A stretch of DNA of 55,930 nucleotides from an uncultured Sutterella sp. (lineage in GTDB: Bacteria; Pseudomonadota; Gammaproteobacteria; Burkholderiales; Burkholderiaceae_F). The stretch is taken from contig CALXXT010000080.1 in the NCBI GenBank assembly GCA_944392755.1, forward strand, positions 1 through 55,930, in the 5' to 3' direction. The notes beneath the pieces were generated by a model that worked only from the letters and a program-made list of their open reading frames with translations, made no database searches and was not told the origin of the DNA. Below, piece after piece: positions 34,499 to 41,780 of the stretch. Numbering within the stretch: position 1 is the first letter of the stretch; every line of letters starts with the position of its first letter. Both the position numbers and the translations under genes were made by a program.

Positions 34499-36109
34499 TC
34501 AGCGGGCCGCGTTCTTTTCAGCGCAGGCCTTCTGCAGGAGCGCCGCCGCATCCTGGGCGGCCTTCGCGGCCTTGGCGAGGCTGCGCACCGCCATGTCGGG
34601 ATTGTGGAACCAGGCGCCGTTCACCGCGGTCCAATACTCCCAATTGACGTGCGCGGAAGCGTGCAGCCTGCGGGCCTCGTCGAGCGTCTTCGAGTCGACG
34701 CCGGCGGCAATCGCGTTCTCAAACGCGTTGAACATGTCGTTCATGCGCGATTCCGTCTCGCGGACCTTGCCGTCGTAGTAGCCGTGCATCGCGTCGATCG
34801 CCGCGTTCATCTGCTCGGCCGTCTTGTCCTTGTGGCAGGTGAGGCACGTTTCCTGCATGTAGTGGCGCGGAGACGTCGACCAGTGAAGCGTGTAGGTCTT
34901 GCCGGTCTTTTCGTCCTTCACCTTCGGCATGTGGCACGTCTGGCAGGTCGCCCCCGCCTTGTCGTGCTTCGAGCCGAAGAAGGTCTCGGCGTCCGGGTGC
35001 TGCATCTTGATGAGGAGCGCGCCCGTCATGCTGTGCTTGAAGTCGCGGTAGCCGATCTTCTCGTAGTACGCCTCGATCTGGTCGGCGTTGACGAAGGGGA
35101 AATGGTTCGTCAGGCGGCTGTCCATGCCGATCGGCTTGCCCGTCTTCGCGTCGACGCCCGGATTGCAGATGTACTCGACGTGGCACTGCGCGCACATGAG
35201 GTTCGCGTCGGGCTTCTCGAGATAGGCGATCTTGCGGTCGAACCCGCGCACGCCGACGTCCCTGACGTCGAGCTTCGTCTTGCGGGCGGCCAGATCGTAG
35301 GCCGAAACGTCGTTCTTGCGCGTGAGCGCGTCGATCAGGCCGTCGCGGATGACGCGCGGCTTGGCGTTGTGCGGATCATGGCAGAAGTTGCAGTTGAGCG
35401 CGTGATTGACGGCGCGCACGGAGTCGACCGCGTTCGACGCGCGGCTGAACTTCGCCCCTTCGGCCTTGTCGCCCATGTAGGCCCAGTCGAGCATCAGATC
35501 GGCCGACTTGCACGACCAGCAGACGCCGTTGCCGGCCGCCGCGGTGCCCGGCTTGAAGGGCTTGTGCTCGTTCGATTCGGGGTGCGTGTCCTTCAGGACG
35601 TCCCAAACCTTGTAGTGCTTTCCGCCGGGGAGCGTCGTGTAGAGCCACCCGTCCTTCGGCTCGAATCGGCCGCCGAACGCACGATCGACGAGGAACTGAT
35701 CGATCGCCATCCAGGTGTGGGCGCGCGGCAGGTCGTGCTCCTTCGTGAAGCCGTGGCCGCCCAGCGCGCGGTCGAAGAACGGATCGGGCGCCGGTCCCGA
35801 CGCCGCCTTCTTCGACTGGCGGGCGGGCCGATCGCTCGTCTTGTAGAGCGAGGCGTACTGGTTCGCGTGGCACATGCCGCACTTGGCGGGATCCATGTTG
35901 ACGGTCGGACGCGTCTTCGCGCTCTTCAGATGTTCGTCGAGGCCGGTGTGGCAGGTCGTGCAGGCCACGCCCTTATGGGCCGAGCCGGCATGTTCGGACG
36001 CAATGGGATTGTGGCAGGAGGCGCAGCGGGAAAGATCGGCCGCTTCGGCGCCGAAGGAAGCGAAAAGGCCGGCGACGGCGGCCGCGGTGATCCAGGCACG
36101 GGAACGCAT
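34499..36109 (-). CDS. octahaem cytochrome c nitrite reductase (ammonia-forming)
   Basis: A 536-residue exported multihaem protein with a signal peptide (cleaved near AEAAD, residue 23). Eight haem sites are visible: CASCH 29, CTTCH 50, CGMCH 77, CWSCK 197, CNFCH 240, CAQCH 306, CQTCH 389, CLTCH 422. The fourth, with lysine, is the catalytic haem as in octahaem nitrite reductases; pentahaem NrfA has it first. Active-site candidates are Arg129 (PRAHTWM), Tyr313 and His371 (KMQHPD). Tyr313-x-Cys315 matches the Tyr-Cys pair of the Thioalkalivibrio enzyme. It reduces nitrite to ammonia in the periplasm. ATG 36109 has GGAGA upstream. Confidence 0.92.
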   Translation of the reverse strand: MRSRAWITAAAVAGLFASFGAEAADLSRCASCHNPIASEHAGSAHKGVACTTCHTGLDEHLKSAKTRPTVNMDPAKCGMCHANQYASLYKTSDRPARQSKKAASGPAPDPFFDRALGGHGFTKEHDLPRAHTWMAIDQFLVDRAFGGRFEPKDGWLYTTLPGGKHYKVWDVLKDTHPESNEHKPFKPGTAAAGNGVCWSCKSADLMLDWAYMGDKAEGAKFSRASNAVDSVRAVNHALNCNFCHDPHNAKPRVIRDGLIDALTRKNDVSAYDLAARKTKLDVRDVGVRGFDRKIAYLEKPDANLMCAQCHVEYICNPGVDAKTGKPIGMDSRLTNHFPFVNADQIEAYYEKIGYRDFKHSMTGALLIKMQHPDAETFFGSKHDKAGATCQTCHMPKVKDEKTGKTYTLHWSTSPRHYMQETCLTCHKDKTAEQMNAAIDAMHGYYDGKVRETESRMNDMFNAFENAIAAGVDSKTLDEARRLHASAHVNWEYWTAVNGAWFHNPDMAVRSLAKAAKAAQDAAALLQKACAEKNAAR

Positions 36110-36213
36110 GATGGGTCTCCAAAGCTTACGGGGTACTGAAATCTGGGCGGGTGCGCCGAAAGCCGCCCTTGGGGAAACGGCGGAACTTCCTGCAGGCAAC
36201 TCGCCTACGGGAA

Positions 36214-36241
36214 TTCTTAAGGATTTCTGAATGATTGTCCA
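36214..36241 (-). promoter_or_regulatory. promoter of the octahaem reductase gene
   Basis: Minus-strand TGGACA (36241-36236), a 16-base spacer, then TAAGAA (36219-36214), about 105 bases before the ATG. No clear FNR (TTGAT-N4-ATCAA) site was found. Confidence 0.45.
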
Positions 36242-36293
36242 GAGGAAAGTTTCCTCCCGGCGGAGGACCCGCGGCGCGCCGGAAGGATTTCCG

Positions 36294-37124
36294 TCAGCCG
36301 AGCGCCACGTCGAGCGCCATCATGAGCGCAAAGCCGAAAATGAAGGCGAGCGTGCCGGCATCGGAGTGTTCCGAAAGATGCGCCGACGGAATGAGCTCCT
36401 CGACGACGACGTAGAGCATCGCGCCCGCCGCGAAGGCGAGCATGAAGGGCATGAGGGGCGCGAAGAAGGGCAGCCCCAAAACGACGACGACGCCGCAGAC
36501 GGGCTCCACGACGCCTGAAAAGGCGCCGAAGAGAAAGGCCTTCATGCGGGAATATCCCTGCTCGGCCATGGGAATGGAGACGGCCGCGCCCTCGGGAATG
36601 TTCTGGATGCCGATCCCGATGGCAAGCGCAAGCGCCGCCGAGAGCGAAGGCGCGCTGTCGGCAAGCGCCGCCATCCCCGAAGTGAGGCCGACCGAACCGC
36701 CTTCGGGAAGGTTGTGAAGCGTGATGGCGAGAAAGAGAAGCTGCGCGCGCCGCAGCTTCGTCTTCGGCCCTTCCGGAGCGGAGGCGCCCGGGTGAAGGTG
36801 GGGCATCGCCATGTCGAGGAACTTGAGGAAGAAGGCTCCCGCGAGAAAGCCGCCCACGGCGGCCGCCACGGGAGAGATGCCCGCCGACTCGGCGGCCTCC
36901 ATCCCCGGAATGAGGAGGCTCCAGACCGCGGCCGCAACCATGATCCCGGCCGCGAATCCGAGGGAGAGCGTTTCGGCGAGCCGAGGGCCGGCATCGTCCG
37001 GAGCGCGCCGCGGCTTCATGAAGAAGACGGCCGCCGAGCCGATCGTGGTGCAGAGAAAAGTGAGGCCCGTGGCGAGAAGCGTGTTGAGGAGGGCCGCCCC
37101 CATGTCCATGGCTTGCAGGTCCAA
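36294..37124 (-). CDS. ZIP-family metal transporter
   Basis: A 276-residue, eight-span transporter of the ZIP family, GufA-like. Metal-site motifs HNLPEG (137-142) and QNIPEG (174-179) lie in adjacent spans, with VEPVCG in the next. A short His stretch (MPHLHPG, 107-113) is in the loop before span four. Probably imports zinc or another divalent cation. A TACGAT hexamer on the minus strand near 37170 is a possible -10. Confidence 0.9.
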   Translation of the reverse strand: MDLQAMDMGAALLNTLLATGLTFLCTTIGSAAVFFMKPRRAPDDAGPRLAETLSLGFAAGIMVAAAVWSLLIPGMEAAESAGISPVAAAVGGFLAGAFFLKFLDMAMPHLHPGASAPEGPKTKLRRAQLLFLAITLHNLPEGGSVGLTSGMAALADSAPSLSAALALAIGIGIQNIPEGAAVSIPMAEQGYSRMKAFLFGAFSGVVEPVCGVVVVLGLPFFAPLMPFMLAFAAGAMLYVVVEELIPSAHLSEHSDAGTLAFIFGFALMMALDVALG

Positions 37125-37195
37125 TTTCGAAATTCCGAAAAGCGTTCAGTCGTCGATCCGCCGATCGTAGCGCAGGTTCGAGGTTCGGCGTTCCG

Positions 37196-37235
37196 CGGGG
37201 AAAAAATAAAGCCGGCCTTCGGGGGAAAGCCGGCT
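37196..37235 (-). terminator. terminator after the rhodanese gene
   Basis: AGCCGGC (37210-37216) pairs with GCCGGCT (37229-37235) around a 12-base loop. On the minus strand the stem is followed by TTTATTTTTTCCC. It lies 55 bases after the rhodanese stop. Confidence 0.85.
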
Positions 37236-37290
37236 CCCGCCCGCCGCGGCCGGCTCATCGGGCTCGGCCGCGAGGAGAATCAAGGCGCGC

Positions 37291-37716
37291 TCAGTCCTTC
37301 ACGAGACCGAAGGGCCACTGCGACGTGCCGTACATGTTGTAGACGTGCTTGTAGCCGGATTCGACGAGAATCCGAGAGGCCTTTTCGGCGCGCACGCCCG
37401 ACTTGCACTGCACGAGCACCTTCTGGTTCTTGTCGGGAACCGCTTCGAGCGTCACGCCGGGCTTCAGGGTCGAGAGCGGCACGTTCACCGCGCCCTTCAC
37501 ATGGCCTTCGGCGTATTCATCCGCTTCGCGCACGTCGATGAGAACGACCTTTTCCTCCTCCATCATCTTCTTGCCGACTTCAGGCGTCACCTTGGCGTAG
37601 GCCGGATTGACGTAGGTGAGGGGCTGAGCAGGCTGAGGATTGACGGGTTCCTGAGCCTGAGCCGCGCCGAAGGCAAGCATGCCGGCGCACAGCGCGGCAA
37701 GAACGTTCATCTTCAT
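37291..37716 (-). CDS. periplasmic single-domain rhodanese
   Basis: A 141-residue exported protein with a signal peptide (MKMNVLAALCAGMLAFGAAQAQ) and one rhodanese domain (VVLIDVREADEYAEGHVKGAVNVP). The active loop is QCKSGVRA with Cys104. Such proteins move sulfane sulfur or act in periplasmic redox. ATG 37716 has GGAGG upstream; the longer frame to 37848 would hide the signal peptide. Confidence 0.9.
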   Translation of the reverse strand: MKMNVLAALCAGMLAFGAAQAQEPVNPQPAQPLTYVNPAYAKVTPEVGKKMMEEEKVVLIDVREADEYAEGHVKGAVNVPLSTLKPGVTLEAVPDKNQKVLVQCKSGVRAEKASRILVESGYKHVYNMYGTSQWPFGLVKD

Positions 37717-37933
37717 GAGAAATTCCTCCAATGATTCGGAAGGCGGCGACGAAGGTCGGACGGCCTCCCCGCGGATTCGGGCGAAAGAAAGCGCCGGGCG
37801 CCCTCTTCGCCGACCCGCAGAGTGTAGCGCACCTTTCGAATCCCTCAAACAAACGGCTCGAAAACGTGCGGCTCAGCCGTTCGAGCGCCGTCGTAAACTT
37901 TGACGCGTCCTTCATGGATTTTTCCCTTCCGTC

Positions 37934-38902
37934 ATGCTCGAAGCCTTTCTCCGCTCAATCGACTGCGTTCTCATCCTCATCATGCTTGCGGGAGCGGGAT
38001 ACGCGACGGCCGCCCGCGGCTGGTACGACGGGCCGCAGGCTTCCGCCCTCATCGCGAAGCTCGTCACGTTTCTGTCGCTGCCCGCGTACCTTTTCTCGAG
38101 CGTCCTCGAGCGGCTCGACCACGATGAGCTCCTCTCGCTCGCGGGCTCGATGATTGCGCCCTTCGCCTCGATCTGGCTCTGCTTCCTTCTGAGCCGCCTC
38201 GTCGTGCGCGCGTTCAAGGTTGAGGCGCAGCACCAAGGCGTCTTCTCATCGGCCTTCTCCGCAACCAACAACATGTTCATCGGCGTGCCCGTTTCGCTCG
38301 CGCTTTTCGGCGAGGAGGCGCTCGTGCCGACGCTCCTCTACTTCTTCGCGAACACCACCTTCTTCTGGACGATGGGCAACTTCCTCGAGGCGATGGACGG
38401 AATCGCGGCCGAGCACCGCAAGCCGCCCAAGGTGCTTTCGATCGAAACCGTCCGGCGCGTCTTTTCGCCGCCGCTCTGCGGCTTTCTCGCGGCAATCGCC
38501 TTCATCCTCGTCGACGTCCGTCCGCCCGAACCGATTCTGACCGCCGCGACGTACATGGGCGGCATCACCTCGCCGCTCGCCCTCATCTTCATCGGGCTCA
38601 TGATTCACCGAATCGGCATCCGCAACATCCGCATCACGAAGGACATTCTTCTCGTCGTGTTCGGGCGCTTCGTCCTTTGCCCGGCCGTTTGCCTCGCCTT
38701 CACGGCCCTGCTCCCGCTGCCGCCTCTTTTCGCCAAGGTCTACGTCATTCAGGCGTCTTTGCCCTGCATCACGCAGATCGCGGTGCTCGCTCGCTTTCAC
38801 CACGCGGACGTTCGGTTTGCAACGACGGCCGTCGCCTTGACGACGCTCCTCTGCGTTGCGGCGCTGCCCGCCTGGATGCTGATCCTCACGGCGATCGAAT
38901 AG
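37934..38902 (+). CDS. AEC-family transporter
   Basis: A 322-residue integral membrane protein of the auxin-efflux-carrier family with about ten spans in two five-span halves. Conserved features include FATNNMFIGVPVSLALFG-like SATNNMFIGVPVSLAL near the middle and VIQASLPCITQIAVLA in the second half. Substrates in bacteria are mostly dicarboxylates such as malate, but this one is unknown. No good ribosome site precedes the ATG. It lies 113 bases before the aryl-polyene-like operon. Confidence 0.85.
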   Translation: MLEAFLRSIDCVLILIMLAGAGYATAARGWYDGPQASALIAKLVTFLSLPAYLFSSVLERLDHDELLSLAGSMIAPFASIWLCFLLSRLVVRAFKVEAQHQGVFSSAFSATNNMFIGVPVSLALFGEEALVPTLLYFFANTTFFWTMGNFLEAMDGIAAEHRKPPKVLSIETVRRVFSPPLCGFLAAIAFILVDVRPPEPILTAATYMGGITSPLALIFIGLMIHRIGIRNIRITKDILLVVFGRFVLCPAVCLAFTALLPLPPLFAKVYVIQASLPCITQIAVLARFHHADVRFATTAVALTTLLCVAALPAWMLILTAIE

Positions 38903-39015
38903 GCGGCCGATTCCGCCGCACGCGGCTCCGAGCTTTCTGCAAAAATGTGAACGCTCCCGAAGCCGCCGCCTGCGGTTCGGGAGCTGCCCGATTTCGACCT
39001 TTCCAGACGCCTTCC

Positions 39016-39849
39016 ATGCGACTCTGCGCTCAAATCCTCGATCTTCAAGTCCGCTTTGCCGGCACGGATGAAAATCCCCTCGAAGCGCTTGCCCGCATCC
39101 GCGCGGGCGGGCGTCCGCGTCCTTGCGCCGAAGCCTCTTCCTCGAAGGGCTCCTCTGCACTGTCGCCCAAGCAGCGGCGGCGGCTCTCGCCCCTCGGGCG
39201 TCTGGCGGCCGACGCCCTTTGGGCGCTCCCCGAAGAGGCGCGAAGCGGCGCGGCCTGGGTCTTCGCCTCGCGCTGGGGCGACATCGAGTCGGCGATGACC
39301 GAAATCGAGCGCGCCGCCCGAGGCGAAGACGTTTCGCCGACGAAGTTCGCCGTGAGCGTGCACAACGGCATCGCCGCGCAGCTTTCGATCGCCTCGAGCC
39401 ACCGCGCGCCGTCGACGGCGATCGCCGGCGGGCCCTTTTCGCTGGAGGCGGGGTTCGAGGCCGCCGTGGGGCTGCTCACCGAACACGAACGCGCGGCGCT
39501 CATCGTCTACGACGCGAAGCCCCCCGCCGAGTTCGGGGCCGAGGGCCTCGCCTGGGCCGCTGCGCTTCTTCTCGGGCCGCAGCTCGAGTCCTCCGACCCT
39601 GCGGAATTCGAGCGGCTTCAGGCGCTCGGCCCCGTGGCCGCCCTGCGCACCCGGCCCCTGCGTCCGGGCGAGGCGGTCGATGCCGCGGTCGATGCGCCCG
39701 GAGGGTTTCCGCCTGCGCTCGAAACGCTCGCCTGGCTTCTCTTCGACGACGCGCTCACGCTCGAGCACGTCGGCCGTCACGCCGCGCACGTTTGGGCGAA
39801 AACCGCCCGATTCGCGCCCCGCGGCGCTCCGAGCGGAACCGCACGATGA
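39016..39849 (+). CDS. ketosynthase-like chain-length factor of an aryl-polyene-type cluster
   Basis: A 277-residue beta-ketoacyl synthase-like protein of the short chain-length-factor type. Recognisable parts are SPLGRLAADAL, VFASRWGDIE, FAVSVHNGIAAQLSIA and STAIAGGPFSLEAGFEAA. The position of the usual active-site cysteine is within AIAGGPFS and has none, so it should act as a chain-length partner, not as a condensing enzyme. Its true ketosynthase partner is not in this window. The stop overlaps the acyltransferase ATG (ATGA). Confidence 0.82.
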   Translation: MRLCAQILDLQVRFAGTDENPLEALARIRAGGRPRPCAEASSSKGSSALSPKQRRRLSPLGRLAADALWALPEEARSGAAWVFASRWGDIESAMTEIERAARGEDVSPTKFAVSVHNGIAAQLSIASSHRAPSTAIAGGPFSLEAGFEAAVGLLTEHERAALIVYDAKPPAEFGAEGLAWAAALLLGPQLESSDPAEFERLQALGPVAALRTRPLRPGEAVDAAVDAPGGFPPALETLAWLLFDDALTLEHVGRHAAHVWAKTARFAPRGAPSGTAR

Positions 39850-40652
39850 CCCGGCTTCTCAAGAAAGTCCTCCAAGGAACGGGAACGGCGCTCGCCTTCG
39901 GCCTCTTCGGGATCGCCGGCATCGTCTTCGGGCTGCTCGTCTCGCCCTTCCTCGGCCTCTTCGCCTCGAACGCGGCCGAGCGCGAGCGTGCCGCGCGGCG
40001 CGTCGTGCGTCTGTGGTTCGCCTGCTTCATTCGGATCATCGAGGGACTCGGCCTCGTGCGGGTCGTGCTGCTCAACCCGGAGCGGCTCGAGCGGCCGGGC
40101 ATCATCGTCGCGGCCAATCACCCGTCCCTCATCGACGTCGTCGCCCTCATCAGCCGCATGGACAACGCCGCCGTCATCGTGAAGGACAAGCTCACGCGCA
40201 GCCCGTTCACGCGCGCTCCGATCCGTGCCGCAGGCTACGTCTCGAATGCGCTCGGCGCGGCCGGACTCGAGCGGGCTGCGGCCGCGCTCGAATCGGGCGC
40301 GGCCTTCGTCCTCTTTCCCGAGGGGACCCGCACGCCCGCCTCCCTTCCCGCAGGCAAGTCGCCCAGGATGCACCGGGGAGCCGCCGCGCTCGCGCTCGCC
40401 TCGCGGCGGCCGATCACGCCCGTCAGAATTCACGCCGAGCCGCGGTGGCTCACGAAGGACCGAGGTTGGTGGCACCTCCCCGAAAAGCCCATGACGCTCA
40501 CGCTCGAGGTCCTGCCCGACATCGATTCGGCCGACCTTCTCGATCGATATAATGAGAGGCCTTCCGCGGCCGTACGGGCGCTTTCGAAGAGACTTGCCCG
40601 CGCGCTTTTCCCTCATCTCGAAGAAATCGACCATGAACCTCCAGCTCATTGA
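39846..40652 (+). CDS. 1-acyl-glycerol-3-phosphate acyltransferase-like protein
   Basis: A 268-residue PlsC-family membrane acyltransferase with an N-terminal hydrophobic region (12-40), the NHPSLID motif at 91-97 and FPEGTR at 157-162. In aryl-polyene clusters this enzyme probably helps attach the polyene to its lipid carrier. It overlaps the chain-length-factor gene by four bases and the first ACP gene by 20. Confidence 0.88.
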   Translation: MTRLLKKVLQGTGTALAFGLFGIAGIVFGLLVSPFLGLFASNAAERERAARRVVRLWFACFIRIIEGLGLVRVVLLNPERLERPGIIVAANHPSLIDVVALISRMDNAAVIVKDKLTRSPFTRAPIRAAGYVSNALGAAGLERAAAALESGAAFVLFPEGTRTPASLPAGKSPRMHRGAAALALASRRPITPVRIHAEPRWLTKDRGWWHLPEKPMTLTLEVLPDIDSADLLDRYNERPSAAVRALSKRLARALFPHLEEIDHEPPAH

Positions 40653-40896
40653 AGAGCTCAAGAGACTCATCATCACGAGCCTCAACCTAGAGGACGTCTC
40701 CGAAGCCGACATCGATCCCGAGGCGCCGCTTTTCGGCGAGGGACTCGGGCTCGACAGCATCGACGCGCTCGAGCTCGGCCTTGCGCTCAAGAAAAAGTAC
40801 GGCATCACGCTCACGGCCGAAAGCGCCGAAGCCCGTGAAGTCTTCCGCAGCGTCGCTTCGCTTGCGCGCTACATCGAATCCTCTCGGAGCGCCTAA
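40633..40896 (+). CDS. acyl carrier protein 1
   Basis: An 87-residue acyl carrier protein with the phosphopantetheine serine Ser42 in GLGLDSIDALEL. It would carry growing polyketide or fatty chains. It overlaps both neighbours (20 bases with the acyltransferase; TAATG with ACP 2). Confidence 0.92.
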   Translation: MNLQLIEELKRLIITSLNLEDVSEADIDPEAPLFGEGLGLDSIDALELGLALKKKYGITLTAESAEAREVFRSVASLARYIESSRSA

Positions 40897-41186
40897 TGCA
40901 GCTCACCCCCCAAGAAGAACAAATCTACGCCGTCCTCAGCCGCATCCTCGTCGAAGACTTCGAAGTGCCTGCGGAAAAGATTTCCCTCGACGGACGGCTC
41001 TATGAAGACTACGACATCGACTCGATCGACGCGGTCGACATGATCGTGCAGCTCAAGCCCCATCTCGGGCGCCGCCGCGTGAAGTCCGAGGACTTCCGGC
41101 AGGTCCGCACGCTCGGCGACGTCGTGCGCGTCGTGGGCGAAGTGCTGTCGCGTCCCGAAAGCGCAAGCGAAGCGGACGCCGGCTGA
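40896..41186 (+). CDS. acyl carrier protein 2
   Basis: A 96-residue acyl carrier protein with Ser43 in DYDIDSIDAVDM. The sequence differs strongly from ACP 1, as in aryl-polyene clusters with two distinct carriers, one for the starter and one for extension. Starts by TAATG and ends by TGATG coupling. Confidence 0.92.
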   Translation: MQLTPQEEQIYAVLSRILVEDFEVPAEKISLDGRLYEDYDIDSIDAVDMIVQLKPHLGRRRVKSEDFRQVRTLGDVVRVVGEVLSRPESASEADAG

Positions 41187-41734
41187 TGCGCGCCTTCGCG
41201 CGCGGAGCGCTTGCCCTCGCCGCTGCGCTCTACCCGCTCTGGGCCTGGTGGGGGCTCTCCCGATGGGGACTCTCCTCGGTGGCGCTTCTCCTCGCGCTGC
41301 TCGCCGCGCTGCGCTTCGCGCTTCTGCCCTCGCGCCGCACGGTCGCGGCCGCGCTTCTCGCGGCGGCGCTCGCCCTTCTTTCGCTTTTCTGCGGCACCTC
41401 GGCGCCCCTGCTCTGGTATCCCGTCGCCGTCAACGCGGGACTCCTCTTCATCTTCGCCTCGAGCCTCTCCTCGACGCCCGTGGTCGAACGCATCGCCCGG
41501 CTGCGCGATCGGAACCTTCCCGAGGCCGCCGTGCGCTGGTGCCGCCGCACGACCGCCGCATGGTGCGTCTTCTTCACGGCGAACGGCGCGATTGCGCTCG
41601 CGACGGTGCTCTCGGGCGACATGGAGCTCTGGGCGCTCTGGAACGGGTGCTTGAGCTACGCCGCCGTCGGACTCATGCTTGCCGGCGAATGGATCCTGCG
41701 CCGGCGCGCCATGAAGCGCCGAAGACTGCCGTGA
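41186..41734 (+). CDS. small integral membrane protein of the cluster (COG4648-like)
   Basis: A 182-residue protein with five or six hydrophobic spans and the middle motif RDRNLPEAAVRWCRRTTAAWCVFF, found in the COG4648 membrane protein of aryl-polyene clusters. Its role there is not known. Starts by one-base overlap with the ACP 2 stop and lies 46 bases before the ligase gene. Confidence 0.78.
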   Translation: MRAFARGALALAAALYPLWAWWGLSRWGLSSVALLLALLAALRFALLPSRRTVAAALLAAALALLSLFCGTSAPLLWYPVAVNAGLLFIFASSLSSTPVVERIARLRDRNLPEAAVRWCRRTTAAWCVFFTANGAIALATVLSGDMELWALWNGCLSYAAVGLMLAGEWILRRRAMKRRRLP

Positions 41735-41780
41735 ATCTATACTGATCGGCGTCCGCCAACGTTTTTTCCTCATCCGCGCC

